64,000 nucleotides of DNA, taken from positions 434,001-498,000 of the forward strand of contig NZ_JAPCKJ010000002.1 in assembly GCF_034439435.1 (NCBI RefSeq), written 5' to 3'. This DNA comes from Sarcina sp034439435. GTDB taxonomy: Bacteria > Bacillota > Clostridia > Clostridiales > Clostridiaceae. The notes below the pieces were generated by a model. The model saw only the letters and a list, made by a program, of their open reading frames with translations, did no database searches and had not been told where the DNA came from. Position 1 is the stretch's first letter. Every line of letters begins with the position of its first letter. Below, one piece after another: positions 1 to 8,879 of this stretch. A program made the position numbers and the translations under genes.

Positions 1-4
1 CCAT
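1..4 (-). CDS. First codon of a leftward gene cut by the window edge
   Basis: On the minus strand a GAGGAG ribosome binding site at about 14-19 is followed nine bases later by ATG (positions 4-2). Only the start codon and one base lie in the window, so nothing can be said about the product. The upstream hairpin at 62-94 with a T-rich tail on this strand would lie in its leader. Confidence 0.35.
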
Positions 5-61
5 AGGTGTCATCTCCTCTAAAATCATCTTAATCTATTAAATGCTAAACCTTCAAAAATG

Positions 62-94
62 GTTCGCATGAGAACTCTTTGTTCTTATGCAAAC
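62..94 (-). terminator. Hairpin in the leader of the edge gene, possible attenuator
   Basis: Fourteen-base inverted repeat with two mismatches (GTTCGCATGAGAAC / GTTCTTATGCAAAC) around a five-base loop. On the minus strand it is followed by ATTTTTG, as in a weak intrinsic terminator, and lies about 60 bases before the leftward start codon at position 4. Confidence 0.4.
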
Positions 95-174
95 TATTTT
101 ACTCTCAATAATTATTATTGTCAAATAAAAATTTTTAGCTTACTTATAATAGCTTTAAGCAATCCTAATAAACT

Positions 175-226
175 AAAAAAGGAACACTTAAAGTATATTT
201 TTTATATACTAAAGTACTCCTTTTCT
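175..226. terminator. Bidirectional intrinsic terminator
   Basis: About 20-bp imperfect stem flanked by an A-run on the left and a T-run on the right. It lies just beyond the stop of the leftward reductase gene at 284, so it is its likely terminator. Confidence 0.6.
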
Positions 227-283
227 TTTTCTAGGCTATTAATCACAGAAGATTTCTAATATGGTTAATAGCCTTATTTAATT

Positions 284-922
284 CTATCCTCTTCTAGAGT
301 ATTCACTCATAATCATTCCATCAAAAGTTTTCACATTATCAAGTTTTAACTTGATTTCAGGGTTACCCTCCTTAAATAGAGGAATTCCTTTTCCTAGGAC
401 AACTGGTATTGTAGTTATTATGTATTTATCAATTAGATTCCTCTTCATTAAAGTATCGATGAACTCACATCCTCCTACAATCCAAATATCTTTACCCTCT
501 TCACTTTTAATCTTCTCAATAAACTCATTTGAATCCTCATTTATAAATTTAATATCATCATTGTAAGTTTTTGTTTTACTATAAAGCTTTCCAAAATCCT
601 CATTAACAAAGATTATATCATTGCTTTTATCTCTTAAACTCTCTTCAAGTAAAGCTTCCTCATCTATTTTATTTTTTGTGAATATATAGCTTTTTTTGCC
701 TTCATATGGCCAAACTTCTGGACTTAATTCATTAACTATTTGCTCATAAGTTTTTCTTCCCATGATTACAGTATCTATTCCACTTAAGAATTCTTCATAT
801 CCATGGTCTATATTCTCTTCTTTTCCTTCTCCTACAAGCCAATTAACATCTCCATTTTCCTTTGCAATATATCCATCCAAACTTTGTGCAATATATAATA
901 TTACTTTTCTATCTTTACTCAT
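284..922 (-). CDS. Dihydrofolate reductase family protein (RibD C-terminal-like)
   Basis: A 212-residue soluble protein of the RibD_C/DHFR-like fold. The N-terminus (VILYIAQSLDGYIA) is the family signature, and MGRKTYEQI and IWIVGGCEF match the NADPH-binding parts of the fold. Members are NAD(P)H-dependent reductases of unknown substrate; they are not the housekeeping FolA. The start ATG has no clear Shine-Dalgarno sequence, only AT-rich sequence upstream, so translation may be weak or the start may differ. It stands alone, between the terminator at 175-226 and a long gene-free stretch. Confidence 0.85.
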   Translation of the reverse strand: MSKDRKVILYIAQSLDGYIAKENGDVNWLVGEGKEENIDHGYEEFLSGIDTVIMGRKTYEQIVNELSPEVWPYEGKKSYIFTKNKIDEEALLEESLRDKSNDIIFVNEDFGKLYSKTKTYNDDIKFINEDSNEFIEKIKSEEGKDIWIVGGCEFIDTLMKRNLIDKYIITTIPVVLGKGIPLFKEGNPEIKLKLDNVKTFDGMIMSEYSRRG

Positions 923-1199
923 ATCTAATTTGTTGTAAATAATATGTATATTTTCTTTTAGTATCCTTTATCTACAAATCTATTTTAAGTAATCATAATT
1001 CTCTTATACTAAACATATAACTCCCAAATAAATAATAAGCCTTTAAACTTATTACTAATCTCAACAGTACAATTAATAATTACGTAAAATAACTCTTCTA
1101 AAGTGTACTTAAAGATACATATTACCTCAACGTTCACCTCCTAAAGTAAGTATTTTTATTTTTAGACTATATTTAAATTAATCTATCCCTGAAAATCTA

Positions 1200-1231
1200 G
1201 CTAAAAATCAACACTAGTTTAAAGCAAAGCC
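1200..1231 (+). repeat. Dispersed intergenic repeat, copy 1
   Basis: Begins GCTAAAAATCAACACTAG and ends AAAGCAAAGCC. It is nearly identical to the copy at 13005-13036, with weaker relatives at 5421, 10026, 10526 and 18904-18982. Confidence 0.6.
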
Positions 1232-1522
1232 TAAATTAATATTCTCTTAAAATATAAGAAAGTTTTCCCTTTCTTATATATAAGTTTACTACTAAAATTA
1301 ATTAAATTAAAATTTCATATAAACTGAATAAATACTCTTTGGTAAAATCTTTTCTTGAATTCATAAGTAAGCTTTCAAATATGTAGTATAAAAGATTCCT
1401 TTAAGGGAAACCTAACTGTGTATCCTTATAGAAGTTAAGACTCCATTTTTGTGATTGATGTTCATCACCTCCTAAAAGTCTTAATTTCTCAAATTTTCTA
1501 TATGCCTTTTTAAATTGAAGAC

Positions 1523-1569
1523 GGCTATACCTTTATATTTCCCCCTTCTGAGAAACGTTGGGTATAGCC
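1523..1569. terminator. Hairpin after the small membrane protein gene
   Basis: Perfect nine-base inverted repeat GGCTATACC / GGTATAGCC with a long loop, ten bases beyond the stop at 1579. There is no clear T-run on the minus strand, so it may be an RNA-stabilising hairpin and not a terminator. Confidence 0.4.
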
Positions 1570-1578
1570 TCCTTATTT

Positions 1579-1800
1579 TCATTTAACATTATATCTTATA
1601 AGCTTAAAAGCTGTAATTACGAAAACAACTACTCCTACAAAGGATAAAAGTCCACTTAAATAAAAGAATATATCCCCTACTAAAGTTATACCAACAAAAT
1701 TTAAGAACCCTATAGAATCCTGAAACACTTTCACTTGAAGTAGTACAAGCATAAAAGATCCTAAACCTACTAAAAGCAATTTAGTGTTTTTACTGTCCAT
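1579..1800 (-). CDS. Small two-helix membrane protein
   Basis: A 73-residue protein with two hydrophobic segments (about residues 7-30 and 40-65) and a short basic tail (KLIRYNVK). The start is supported by GGGGGAAA upstream. It is the last gene of a leftward set: a 399-residue soluble protein, a 37-residue membrane peptide, then this. I do not recognise the family. The shared strand and short spacing suggest the two small proteins act with the large one at the membrane, but that is inference. Confidence 0.65.
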   Translation of the reverse strand: MDSKNTKLLLVGLGSFMLVLLQVKVFQDSIGFLNFVGITLVGDIFFYLSGLLSFVGVVVFVITAFKLIRYNVK

Positions 1801-1832
1801 ACAATAAATTTCCCCCTATATTTTCACCTTAC

Positions 1833-1946
1833 TTATTTCCCTATTTTCCATTTGAAATATTTATTTACAAAAACTAAGAAAATCACTAATAAAATAGTCA
1901 TTATAAATGGCTCTAATATACCATACAATTCGCTAAAGCTTTCCAA
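1833..1946 (-). CDS. 37-residue single-span membrane peptide
   Basis: A short gene starting with TTG at 1946, behind a textbook ribosome binding site (AAGGAGG, eight bases before the start). The product has an acidic amphipathic start (MESFSELYGILEPF), one hydrophobic helix (about residues 14-28) and a basic end (KYFKWKIGK), so it should insert with the C-terminus in the cytoplasm. It lies between the 399-residue and 73-residue genes on the same strand, suggesting an operon. Function unknown. Confidence 0.65.
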   Translation of the reverse strand: MESFSELYGILEPFIMTILLVIFLVFVNKYFKWKIGK

Positions 1947-1997
1947 TTTAAATTCCTCCTTATTTAACCCTAAAGCCAATAATAGTTTAAAATATAG

Positions 1998-3197
1998 CTA
2001 CTGGTTAGAAAAACTTAAACTCCTTAAATATCTTCCCTCTTCTTTTATATCTATTGGTTTTTCCACGATCCCAGTTTCCACAAGGTATTCATTAGTAAGA
2101 CCAAAAATTTGATGCCAAAGTTCATTAGCAACTTCCTTAATATCCACTTTATGTTTTAATGCCATTAAATTTTTATTGCCTTTTTCAAAATCAATAAAGA
2201 AATTTTTAATAAGTTCTAAGGTTTCATTAAGAACTAATGATGATATTTCCTTAATTATAACCCTATCATCTTCTGTAAAAATAGGAACTTCACACTTAAT
2301 AATCCCATTTTTACTATCTAAACTAACATAATTTATTTCTTTAAGAAAATCTACTAAATCCTTTTCTTTTTTATCTAACTCTAAGTACTGTACCTTAGAA
2401 TTTAGTATTTTTAAAATTAAATTTCCACACTCTTCAGCTATTTCTCTATTTTTATTCTCAATAATCTTTATATATGCTAAGTTTAACTCTTTAAAGTCAG
2501 TAGCATCTTCAAGCTTTTTTTGGCTTTTCCTAAAAAATCTATACATATCTTTTCTATTTCCATTGGCATCACCAAAACTATTAAAATTAAAGCTCTTACT
2601 TCTAAAATTGTTACTACTGCATAATAACCTATTACTATGAGATTCGATTTCTTCTCCTTCTTCATAACCAATAACTAAATAATCTCTATTATCAGGTTGA
2701 TTTTTTGAGGTACAGAAAATATCCTTATCTCCGAAGAAATCTATAGCTGTTCCATCAAAGATATCATCACATATTATGTGATATAAAAGCCTTTCTTTAC
2801 TAAAATTTGAAAAGCTTGATAAATTCTCTATTTTATTATAAATTATAGCCTTATTTTCAATTATTATATCACCTATTTGATTACCAATATTACATAAGTA
2901 CTTATCTAATTCTTTTAAATCTTCTTCTAAAAATACTGGGAAATTTATCTTATATCTATTATCTTTACTTTCAATAAAATTTACCTCTTTAAAAGAGGTT
3001 ATTAATTCATCAAATAGCTTCTCCTTTATTCCTAAAGTATTGATAATTTCATCTCTAGATATTGTATAAGGATTATTCTTTGCTATTATATATAAAATTT
3101 CTCGTGCAAATTCTTTATTACACACATATTCTGGACTATATTTATCATAAATACCTATTTCTCCAAAGAAATATAAATTTACTCTCTTGTTATCCAT
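1998..3197 (-). CDS. Hypothetical soluble protein with a winged-helix-like N-terminal part
   Basis: A 399-residue protein with no signal peptide or membrane segment. Residues about 1-110 look like an N-terminal module in which a predicted helix-turn-helix-like stretch (PYTISRDEIINTLGIKEKLFDELITSF) follows a short beta region; residues about 250-390 are helical and acidic. I do not recognise a named family. GGGGTGAT supports the start. It heads the leftward set with the 37- and 73-residue membrane peptides. It could be a cytosolic sensor or regulator coupled to them, but nothing in the sequence proves this. Confidence 0.6.
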   Translation of the reverse strand: MDNKRVNLYFFGEIGIYDKYSPEYVCNKEFAREILYIIAKNNPYTISRDEIINTLGIKEKLFDELITSFKEVNFIESKDNRYKINFPVFLEEDLKELDKYLCNIGNQIGDIIIENKAIIYNKIENLSSFSNFSKERLLYHIICDDIFDGTAIDFFGDKDIFCTSKNQPDNRDYLVIGYEEGEEIESHSNRLLCSSNNFRSKSFNFNSFGDANGNRKDMYRFFRKSQKKLEDATDFKELNLAYIKIIENKNREIAEECGNLILKILNSKVQYLELDKKEKDLVDFLKEINYVSLDSKNGIIKCEVPIFTEDDRVIIKEISSLVLNETLELIKNFFIDFEKGNKNLMALKHKVDIKEVANELWHQIFGLTNEYLVETGIVEKPIDIKEEGRYLRSLSFSNQ

Positions 3198-3268
3198 TTT
3201 ATCACCCCAATAAAAATATTTAACTATTCTGTTTTAAAACTCACTTTAAACATAGACCTTATAAATTA

Positions 3269-3319
3269 ATAGCTCTAAGTCTCTAGAATATTTATCTAAA
3301 GTCTTAGAGCTATATTTTT
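3269..3319. terminator. Intrinsic terminator after the GH20 gene
   Basis: ATAGCTCTAAG / CTTAGAGCTAT, an 11-bp perfect stem, begins about 15 bases beyond the GH20 stop. The T-run is best on the plus strand (ATTTTTC), so it may act in both directions. Confidence 0.5.
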
Positions 3320-3325
3320 CTATAT

Positions 3326-5257
3326 TTACCAGCTTAAAGTGCTTTGAGTTGCTATTTTTTGATACTCATTGCAACATATAAGCTTACAATCCTCTCCTCC
3401 AAAGTGTTCTGAGAAATAAAGTCTTTCCTCTTCAAGCTCCTCTAATTTCTCTATATCACCTTTAAGATAAGCTTTAATTCTGTACATAGCAGAATCACAT
3501 CTTGCCATAACTCCTCCAAGTCTTATATCTATGACCTCAAAGCCTTGACCCTTGCATTCCTTGTACCATAGCTCTCTAAAGCTCTTGTGGAAGTTCTTTA
3601 ACTTCTCTTGTATTTCTGGAATGAAGTTATAGGCAATAAGTCTTAAGGCGTCTATATCCTTTTCTAAATAAGCCTTTCTTATTTCTAATCCAATCTCACT
3701 CTTAACTGAAAGATAAGCAGCAAACTTAGAGTACATCTTAAACATTGACTTAAAATCACCACTTCTCTCCCCTATTTCTTCATATTTTTTAGAAAGATTC
3801 CTATAGTAATCCTCTAAAGGTAATTCCTCTAAATGCTTATCAAAAGCTCCTAAAAGTATATCTTGATATGCTATATATTTTGAAGGATTACAAACTTCCA
3901 TATTTGGAGTTTTAACTGAAGGAACAAGATCTAGTTCCTCTAAAGAAGTAAAGTCTCTCATACTTAAACCTGTTAAAGCCTTACATCTTTCATCTATCCA
4001 CTCTTCATCTACATTCTCATAGTAACCATGCTCTCCAAAAAGTATAAGCCCTACAATTATTGAGTATATTGGAGTTTCTGATCCATCATCTCCCCAAGCA
4101 GTAGCAAAGACCTCTTTTATTCCTTTTGCCTTACATTGATTTAAGGCAGCATTTGTTGTAGTAAAAGTCTTTGAATAGTTTGGTGCAAAGCCACTCCATC
4201 TCCAACATCCACCTGCAAAGATAATATTATTTTTAAATGCATCCCTAATATCTAAAAGCTTTTTGTATTTTTCTTCATCAGAATTATAGTAATCCCAGTA
4301 AACTAATGAAACCTCTTCTGGAATATTATTAGCTATTTCAGGAGTTATTACTATGTCAGTATCATAGTATCCTCCATCTGGTGCTCCACATCTTAAGAAC
4401 ATATCATCCCACATCATTGGCTTAAAGTTATATTTCTTAGCTATTTCATTAACATTATTTAAATGTTCTACCATAAGTTCCTGATGAGGAACATGTCCAT
4501 GTTTAGTTAAATAATGACCTCTTCCTAAATCAAAAGCTTCATCCATTCCTATATGAATATTCTTACTTCTAAAGCATTCTCTTAAGGATGAAATCATTGC
4601 CTCTATAAACTTGTAAGTCTTTTCTTCTCCTACTAAAAGCACATCATGAGTATCCTTTATACCTTCACCATAAGACCATCTTAAAGTTTGTTTTAAATGA
4701 GCTAGAGTTTGTATGCATGGTACAACCTCTATACCTAGGGAATATCCATAATCATCAATCTCTTTTAATTCATCCTTAGTATATCTTCCTCTCATATATC
4801 CAAAGTATGGATATCCATCAACCTCATAAGTATCCTCAGTGTAAAGCATACATCTATTGTGACCCATTAAAGCCATGTACCCTAAGATTTTTTTAACCTC
4901 TGAAACTCGATAAACAGCATTTCTTGAAGCATCTATCATTGCTCCGACTGAGTAAATACAAGTTTTTTCACTTTTTGAAAAACTCTCTTCTCCATTTTTA
5001 GCAAATTGAAGATATAAACTTAAAGCCCTAAAAAAGTGATGCTTCTCCTTATATCTTATTTCATTAACTACTCCTCTAACCACTTCTATGACATTTTCTG
5101 AACTCTCAGGAAGCTTTAAAACATCTATCTTTTCTAAGTTTACTAGACTTACTTCCTCATTTTCTTTCTCATTATAAAGCTGAAAATCAATTAGCCCTTC
5201 TAATCCCCTAACAGCCTCAGACATTTCCTCATTTAACCCAACTAATTTAATTCTCAT
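3326..5257 (-). CDS. Family 20 glycoside hydrolase, exo-beta-N-acetylhexosaminidase
   Basis: A 643-residue protein without signal peptide, hence cytoplasmic. Residues about 98-400 form a GH20 barrel: the Asp-Glu catalytic pair lies in HIGMDEAFDLG (D239, E240), and WDDMF and YWDYY line the active site. The C-terminal 230 residues are helical. Overall layout resembles the intracellular GH20C group, which removes terminal beta-linked GlcNAc or GalNAc from short oligosaccharides taken into the cell. The start has a good AGGAG site. With the sulfatase at 7072 it suggests breakdown of host mucin or glycosaminoglycan fragments. Exact substrate is inference. Confidence 0.88.
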   Translation of the reverse strand: MRIKLVGLNEEMSEAVRGLEGLIDFQLYNEKENEEVSLVNLEKIDVLKLPESSENVIEVVRGVVNEIRYKEKHHFFRALSLYLQFAKNGEESFSKSEKTCIYSVGAMIDASRNAVYRVSEVKKILGYMALMGHNRCMLYTEDTYEVDGYPYFGYMRGRYTKDELKEIDDYGYSLGIEVVPCIQTLAHLKQTLRWSYGEGIKDTHDVLLVGEEKTYKFIEAMISSLRECFRSKNIHIGMDEAFDLGRGHYLTKHGHVPHQELMVEHLNNVNEIAKKYNFKPMMWDDMFLRCGAPDGGYYDTDIVITPEIANNIPEEVSLVYWDYYNSDEEKYKKLLDIRDAFKNNIIFAGGCWRWSGFAPNYSKTFTTTNAALNQCKAKGIKEVFATAWGDDGSETPIYSIIVGLILFGEHGYYENVDEEWIDERCKALTGLSMRDFTSLEELDLVPSVKTPNMEVCNPSKYIAYQDILLGAFDKHLEELPLEDYYRNLSKKYEEIGERSGDFKSMFKMYSKFAAYLSVKSEIGLEIRKAYLEKDIDALRLIAYNFIPEIQEKLKNFHKSFRELWYKECKGQGFEVIDIRLGGVMARCDSAMYRIKAYLKGDIEKLEELEEERLYFSEHFGGEDCKLICCNEYQKIATQSTLSW

Positions 5258-5420
5258 CTTTATTCTCCTCTCATACTAATCTAGAAATTATATAAATTTA
5301 AACTTATGTTTTAAAGTACAAATTACTTCAAAACAAAAATTTATATCTTAATAAATATGTGACACTTTTTTAATCTAAACTGACTATTAGAAATGCTTTA
5401 CAAAATTAAGTTATTTCTAA

Positions 5421-5455
5421 AAGATCTGCTAAAAATCAGCTTTCATCTAAACCAT
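5421..5455 (+). repeat. Dispersed intergenic repeat, diverged copy
   Basis: Begins GCTAAAAATCAGC and ends CTAAACCATAG, matching both ends of the 1200/13005 repeat with a diverged middle. Confidence 0.35.
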
Positions 5456-5477
5456 AGTATAATTTCCATCCGTATTT

Positions 5478-5747
5478 TTATATAATTATAAAAACACTGA
5501 ATATAAATGTAATTACTAACATATTTAAGATTAATGTAGTCATATCTGACTTACTATTATTCTCTTTAACCCTTAAATAACTATTTAATATTGATGCAAC
5601 CGCAAAAACACCTAATGGGATAAATATAACCCATCTAATATGGTCTTTTATATACTCACTTAAAACTATCAACATTGTAAGTACCCAAAAACTAACACCA
5701 TATACAGCCTTTATTTGTTTACCCCATCTCATAACATCTAATCCCAT
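5478..5747 (-). CDS. Small three-helix membrane protein
   Basis: An 89-residue protein with hydrophobic segments at about residues 14-32, 38-58 and 68-89 and a charged loop (RVKENNSKSD) before the last. GGGAG lies a few bases before the ATG. It has its own promoter space and no close co-directional neighbour. Family not recognised. Confidence 0.6.
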   Translation of the reverse strand: MGLDVMRWGKQIKAVYGVSFWVLTMLIVLSEYIKDHIRWVIFIPLGVFAVASILNSYLRVKENNSKSDMTTLILNMLVITFIFSVFIII

Positions 5748-5949
5748 AAATTCTCCCTATTCTCACTTATATACTTATACAAATAAACAATTACATATAC
5801 TCTAATAAGTTTTTATTTAATTTTCTCTTTTCCTAAAATAATTTTTAAGATCTGTTTCTTATATACTTCCACATAAAACTCAAATATCCTACTTAAAAAT
5901 TTATTTTATGATAAATAAAAATTCTTTTTTATAAAAAATGAATTTTTTA

Positions 5950-5978
5950 TTGACTAAAAGTTAACTTGAATATATAAT
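5950..5978 (+). promoter_or_regulatory. Sigma-A type promoter of the ferric-reductase-like gene
   Basis: TTGACT (5950-5955), 17-base spacer, TATAAT (5973-5978): a near-consensus vegetative promoter 44 bases before the start codon at 6022. Confidence 0.8.
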
Positions 5979-5983
5979 CTAAT

Positions 5984-5998
5984 TGAAATTGATTATCA
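5984..5998 (+). promoter_or_regulatory. Fur box-like operator
   Basis: TGAAATT-G-ATTATCA fits the 7-1-7 Fur operator (TGATAAT-N-ATTATCA) at 12 of 14 positions. It lies immediately downstream of the -10, across the likely transcription start, where a bound repressor would block initiation. Iron repression of the next gene is inferred. Confidence 0.6.
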
Positions 5999-6021
5999 AT
6001 AACAACAAAGGAGGTAGACTA

Positions 6022-6699
6022 ATGCTACTTATAATTTCAATATTAATAACAACATTCTTGAGTATTGTCTATTACAAACAAATAAAAAAATATTCTTCAA
6101 TACTCTACGTAATAGCTACTCTAATAGCTATATTTTTCATAGTATTTATGAAAACTGATTTACATAACTATGTACCGAAATACATAAGTAAATATACAAT
6201 AAGCATATTCTCTAAGAGTACTTTTTCACTAGCCTTATTTACTATAGTAATGTACACGGGAACTTTAAGTAATTCCTTTAAATACAAGAAAAACCTAATG
6301 GCTATAAGAGGTGAGCTTTCAATAATAGCCTGCATTTTAACCTTAGGACACAATATTTTATACGGAATATATTATTTCCCTACTTTCTTTACTAACCCAC
6401 ACTCTTTAACCTATTATAAGCTTTTTGCAACATTATTGAGCTTAATCATGATATGTTTAATGCTCCCTTTAATGATTACTTCATTTCAATGTGTAAGAAA
6501 AAGATTGCCTTATAAAACTTGGAAAAGAATTCAAAGATCAGCCTATTTATTTTATGGTCTAATATATATACATATAATGCTTTTATACATCCCAAAGTAT
6601 ACCAATAAGCTTTTTGAAATACTATTATATAGCATCATATTCTTTGCATATTATTTCCTACGCATAAGAAAGTATTTTAAAGATAAAGTTAAAGCTTAA
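6022..6699 (+). CDS. Ferric reductase-like transmembrane protein
   Basis: The start is set at 6022, where AAAGGAGG precedes the ATG by seven bases; an upstream in-frame TTG at 5983 would lie inside the operator. The 225-residue product has six or seven membrane helices. Histidines in the helices (for example LTLGHNILYG and IYIHIMLLY) are spaced like the haem ligands of the ferric-reductase-like/MsrQ family. Such proteins carry electrons across the membrane by haem b. There is no flavin/NADPH domain, so it would need a partner reductase. The promoter and Fur-like box suggest induction at low iron. Confidence 0.7.
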   Translation: MLLIISILITTFLSIVYYKQIKKYSSILYVIATLIAIFFIVFMKTDLHNYVPKYISKYTISIFSKSTFSLALFTIVMYTGTLSNSFKYKKNLMAIRGELSIIACILTLGHNILYGIYYFPTFFTNPHSLTYYKLFATLLSLIMICLMLPLMITSFQCVRKRLPYKTWKRIQRSAYLFYGLIYIHIMLLYIPKYTNKLFEILLYSIIFFAYYFLRIRKYFKDKVKA

Positions 6700-7071
6700 T
6701 TTTAGCTTATAAAATTTATTAACATATAGGAATAAATAGACCTTATACTTTTAATATACTAAAAATGGACAAGTTAATATTTGACTAATATTAAATATTA
6801 AATAATATACTTATCTAACATTTAATATAAGAAAATATTTATATAAATTTAAAACAATAGAACTTATAAATAGTTAAAGAGCACATTTAAATGAATTTCA
6901 ATTTTTAAAACATTATATGAAAATTTTTAGCTAAAATCATACTATTCAAATAATAATATACAAATTAATAGCTTTAATTATATAAATTCAAACTACTAAG
7001 CAAAAACTCTATAATTTCATTTAATCATCAAAACTATTTATAAGTTCCTTTGTTTGCTTTTTAATAAACTC
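6700..7071. other. AT-rich gene-free stretch
   Basis: Between the end of the ferric-reductase-like gene and the stop of the leftward sulfatase. I see no ORF, strong hairpin or recognisable site in it. Confidence 0.5.
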
Positions 7072-8535
7072 CTATTTAAATTCCTCTGGATATCTTCTCT
7101 TAAGTTCCGGAACTGCCCATCCTCTTCCTGTTTGTTCTAATCTTTCACAATATGCTTTTAAATGACCCTTAGCGTGATAAGGACCTCCTTCTCTTATTAC
7201 AGTCCAAAGTGGGTCAACATCACTTTCACTAGTCATCATCATTTCATCATGCCATTCTTGAAGAAGGTATGCTCCTTCCATGCATAACTCTCTTCTTACC
7301 TCTGCTAAGTTTCTTATTTCATGAGGATCATCCACCACATTGAAAAGCATTTCTTTTGGGAATAAATGATATCCATCATGATAAGTTCTTATATAGATAT
7401 AATCCTTAAACCTAACAGCTCTTTGGCATACATGAGCACATTGTCCTAAAACCAAGTAATCTCTTCCTGCATCTTCTCCAGTTAAAATGCTTTTGGCATA
7501 ACTTTGCCCATCCCAATAAGCTTTTTTCTCCTTACTGAATAGCTCAGCTAATGTTGGCGCTAAATCTAAGTTGTAGTGGAATCCACTATCTCTATATTCC
7601 TTCATAGCTCCTGGCCATTTTATTATCATTGGAATCCTAGTTGTTGCGTAATCTGCAGTTCCATGCTCTGCATAAATTCCAAACTCACCCATTGCCTCTC
7701 CATGGTCTGAAGTTATTATTATGGCAAGGTCATCATATAGCCCTTTATCCTTTAAAGCCTTAAGTATTTGTCCAATATGAGAATCCATATAGTTTATACC
7801 TGAATCATATCCATCAAAGAACTGTATAAGTTCATGGTAACTTTTAATCTCACCTATATGTTTTGGAAATCTTGGAGATGTATCACTATTGTACATTCCT
7901 ATTTCTCTTGCTCCATGAGGACCAATCTTGTTTTTGCGATGATCATTGAATCTCTCTTCACTTATCCATCTCTTAAAACCATCTCCCTCAAAAGGATTTT
8001 CATACTCTTCTGGAGTTCTATAAGGAGTATGTGCATCCCAATAGTTTACATGAAGAAACCAGTTATCCTTGTTCCCATTATCTTCTATCCACCTTAAAAC
8101 AGTTGGAGTTACTTCCTCTGCTGACTCTGCACCACACCCTCCAACATTATGAAGTTCATTAAACCCTGCATTAAACCACCAAGCACTATGTCTCTCAGCA
8201 AAGGTACTTATGGATGCTGTGTAAAAACCCTCACTTCTTAAGAACATCGGTAAACTATTAAAGCCCATGCTATCATTAAAATCTCTCTTCTCACCATCAA
8301 TTCTAAAATCAGCACAAACTCCTCCATGGTTAACAACTCCTGTATGTATTCCAAATCTTCCTGACATAAGTGCTGCTCTTGAAGGAAGACAAGGTGCATC
8401 TGAGCAATAATAGTTTTCAAAGATTATACCATCTTTTGATACGCTATCTATATTTGGAGATGTATTTCTACTATACCCATAGCAACCTAAATGGTCAGCT
8501 CTCAAGGTGTCTAAATCTAGCATTAATATTCTCAT
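7072..8535 (-). CDS. Cys-type sulfatase
   Basis: A 487-residue alkaline-phosphatase-superfamily sulfatase. The formylglycine site is C49-L-P-S-R, the cysteine type that an anaerobic sulfatase-maturating radical SAM enzyme converts to formylglycine. Metal-binding residues appear in LDLDTLRADHLG at the N-terminus and SDHGEAMGE in the middle. No signal peptide, so it acts on small sulfated molecules inside the cell. A good AGGAG site precedes the ATG. No maturase gene lies in the window. With GH20 nearby it fits desulfation of host glycan pieces. The substrate (sulfated GlcNAc, GalNAc or other) cannot be told from sequence. Confidence 0.9.
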   Translation of the reverse strand: MRILMLDLDTLRADHLGCYGYSRNTSPNIDSVSKDGIIFENYYCSDAPCLPSRAALMSGRFGIHTGVVNHGGVCADFRIDGEKRDFNDSMGFNSLPMFLRSEGFYTASISTFAERHSAWWFNAGFNELHNVGGCGAESAEEVTPTVLRWIEDNGNKDNWFLHVNYWDAHTPYRTPEEYENPFEGDGFKRWISEERFNDHRKNKIGPHGAREIGMYNSDTSPRFPKHIGEIKSYHELIQFFDGYDSGINYMDSHIGQILKALKDKGLYDDLAIIITSDHGEAMGEFGIYAEHGTADYATTRIPMIIKWPGAMKEYRDSGFHYNLDLAPTLAELFSKEKKAYWDGQSYAKSILTGEDAGRDYLVLGQCAHVCQRAVRFKDYIYIRTYHDGYHLFPKEMLFNVVDDPHEIRNLAEVRRELCMEGAYLLQEWHDEMMMTSESDVDPLWTVIREGGPYHAKGHLKAYCERLEQTGRGWAVPELKRRYPEEFK

Positions 8536-8754
8536 TTTCTCAACTCCTTTAAATAGAATGAATTAACAATTCTCTCTATCTATATACTTCAACATAACTC
8601 TCTAAAATCCTATGTGAAAATTCTATTTATATTGAATTAAATAAACTTTGTAAAATGTCATAAAGATAATTAATTAAAATAAAGCCTTAATTTTTTAAAT
8701 ATTAAAGCCTAAGGAAAAATTGATGAAATAAAAACATAAAATTGTAATAAAAAA

Positions 8755-8780
8755 AATAAGCACTATATATAGTGCTTATT
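8755..8780 (-). terminator. Intrinsic terminator of the SdpI-like gene
   Basis: Self-complementary AATAAGCACTATATATAGTG stem-loop; on the minus strand it ends in a run of eight T. It is 100 bases beyond the SdpI-like stop. Confidence 0.75.
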
Positions 8781-8879
8781 TTAAGTTTCTAGCCGTTTTG
8801 TAATCTAAAGTACTCTACAATATTAAAATTATATTTTAACTACGCAGTATTCTTGATAATGAACATTATTATTAAAATA

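Larger units (their letters stand above)
923..1578. other. Gene-free stretch with orphan ribosome binding sites and a dispersed repeat
   Basis: No ORF of useful length. On the minus strand there are two near-perfect Shine-Dalgarno sequences, AGGAGGTGAAC at about 1142-1132 and AGGAGGTGATG at about 1475-1465, each followed only by very short reading frames; the second could encode a 17-residue peptide, though its ATG is too close to the SD. A copy of the dispersed repeat lies at 1200-1231. This may be decayed coding sequence. Confidence 0.5.

Noticed and set aside
59..259. 66-codon frame at the left end
   Set aside because: Runs through two hairpins, has no ribosome binding site and gives an odd composition.
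1460..1480. 17-residue peptide directly after AGGAGGTG
   Set aside because: The ATG is only two bases from the Shine-Dalgarno core, too close for normal initiation; reported as an orphan site instead.
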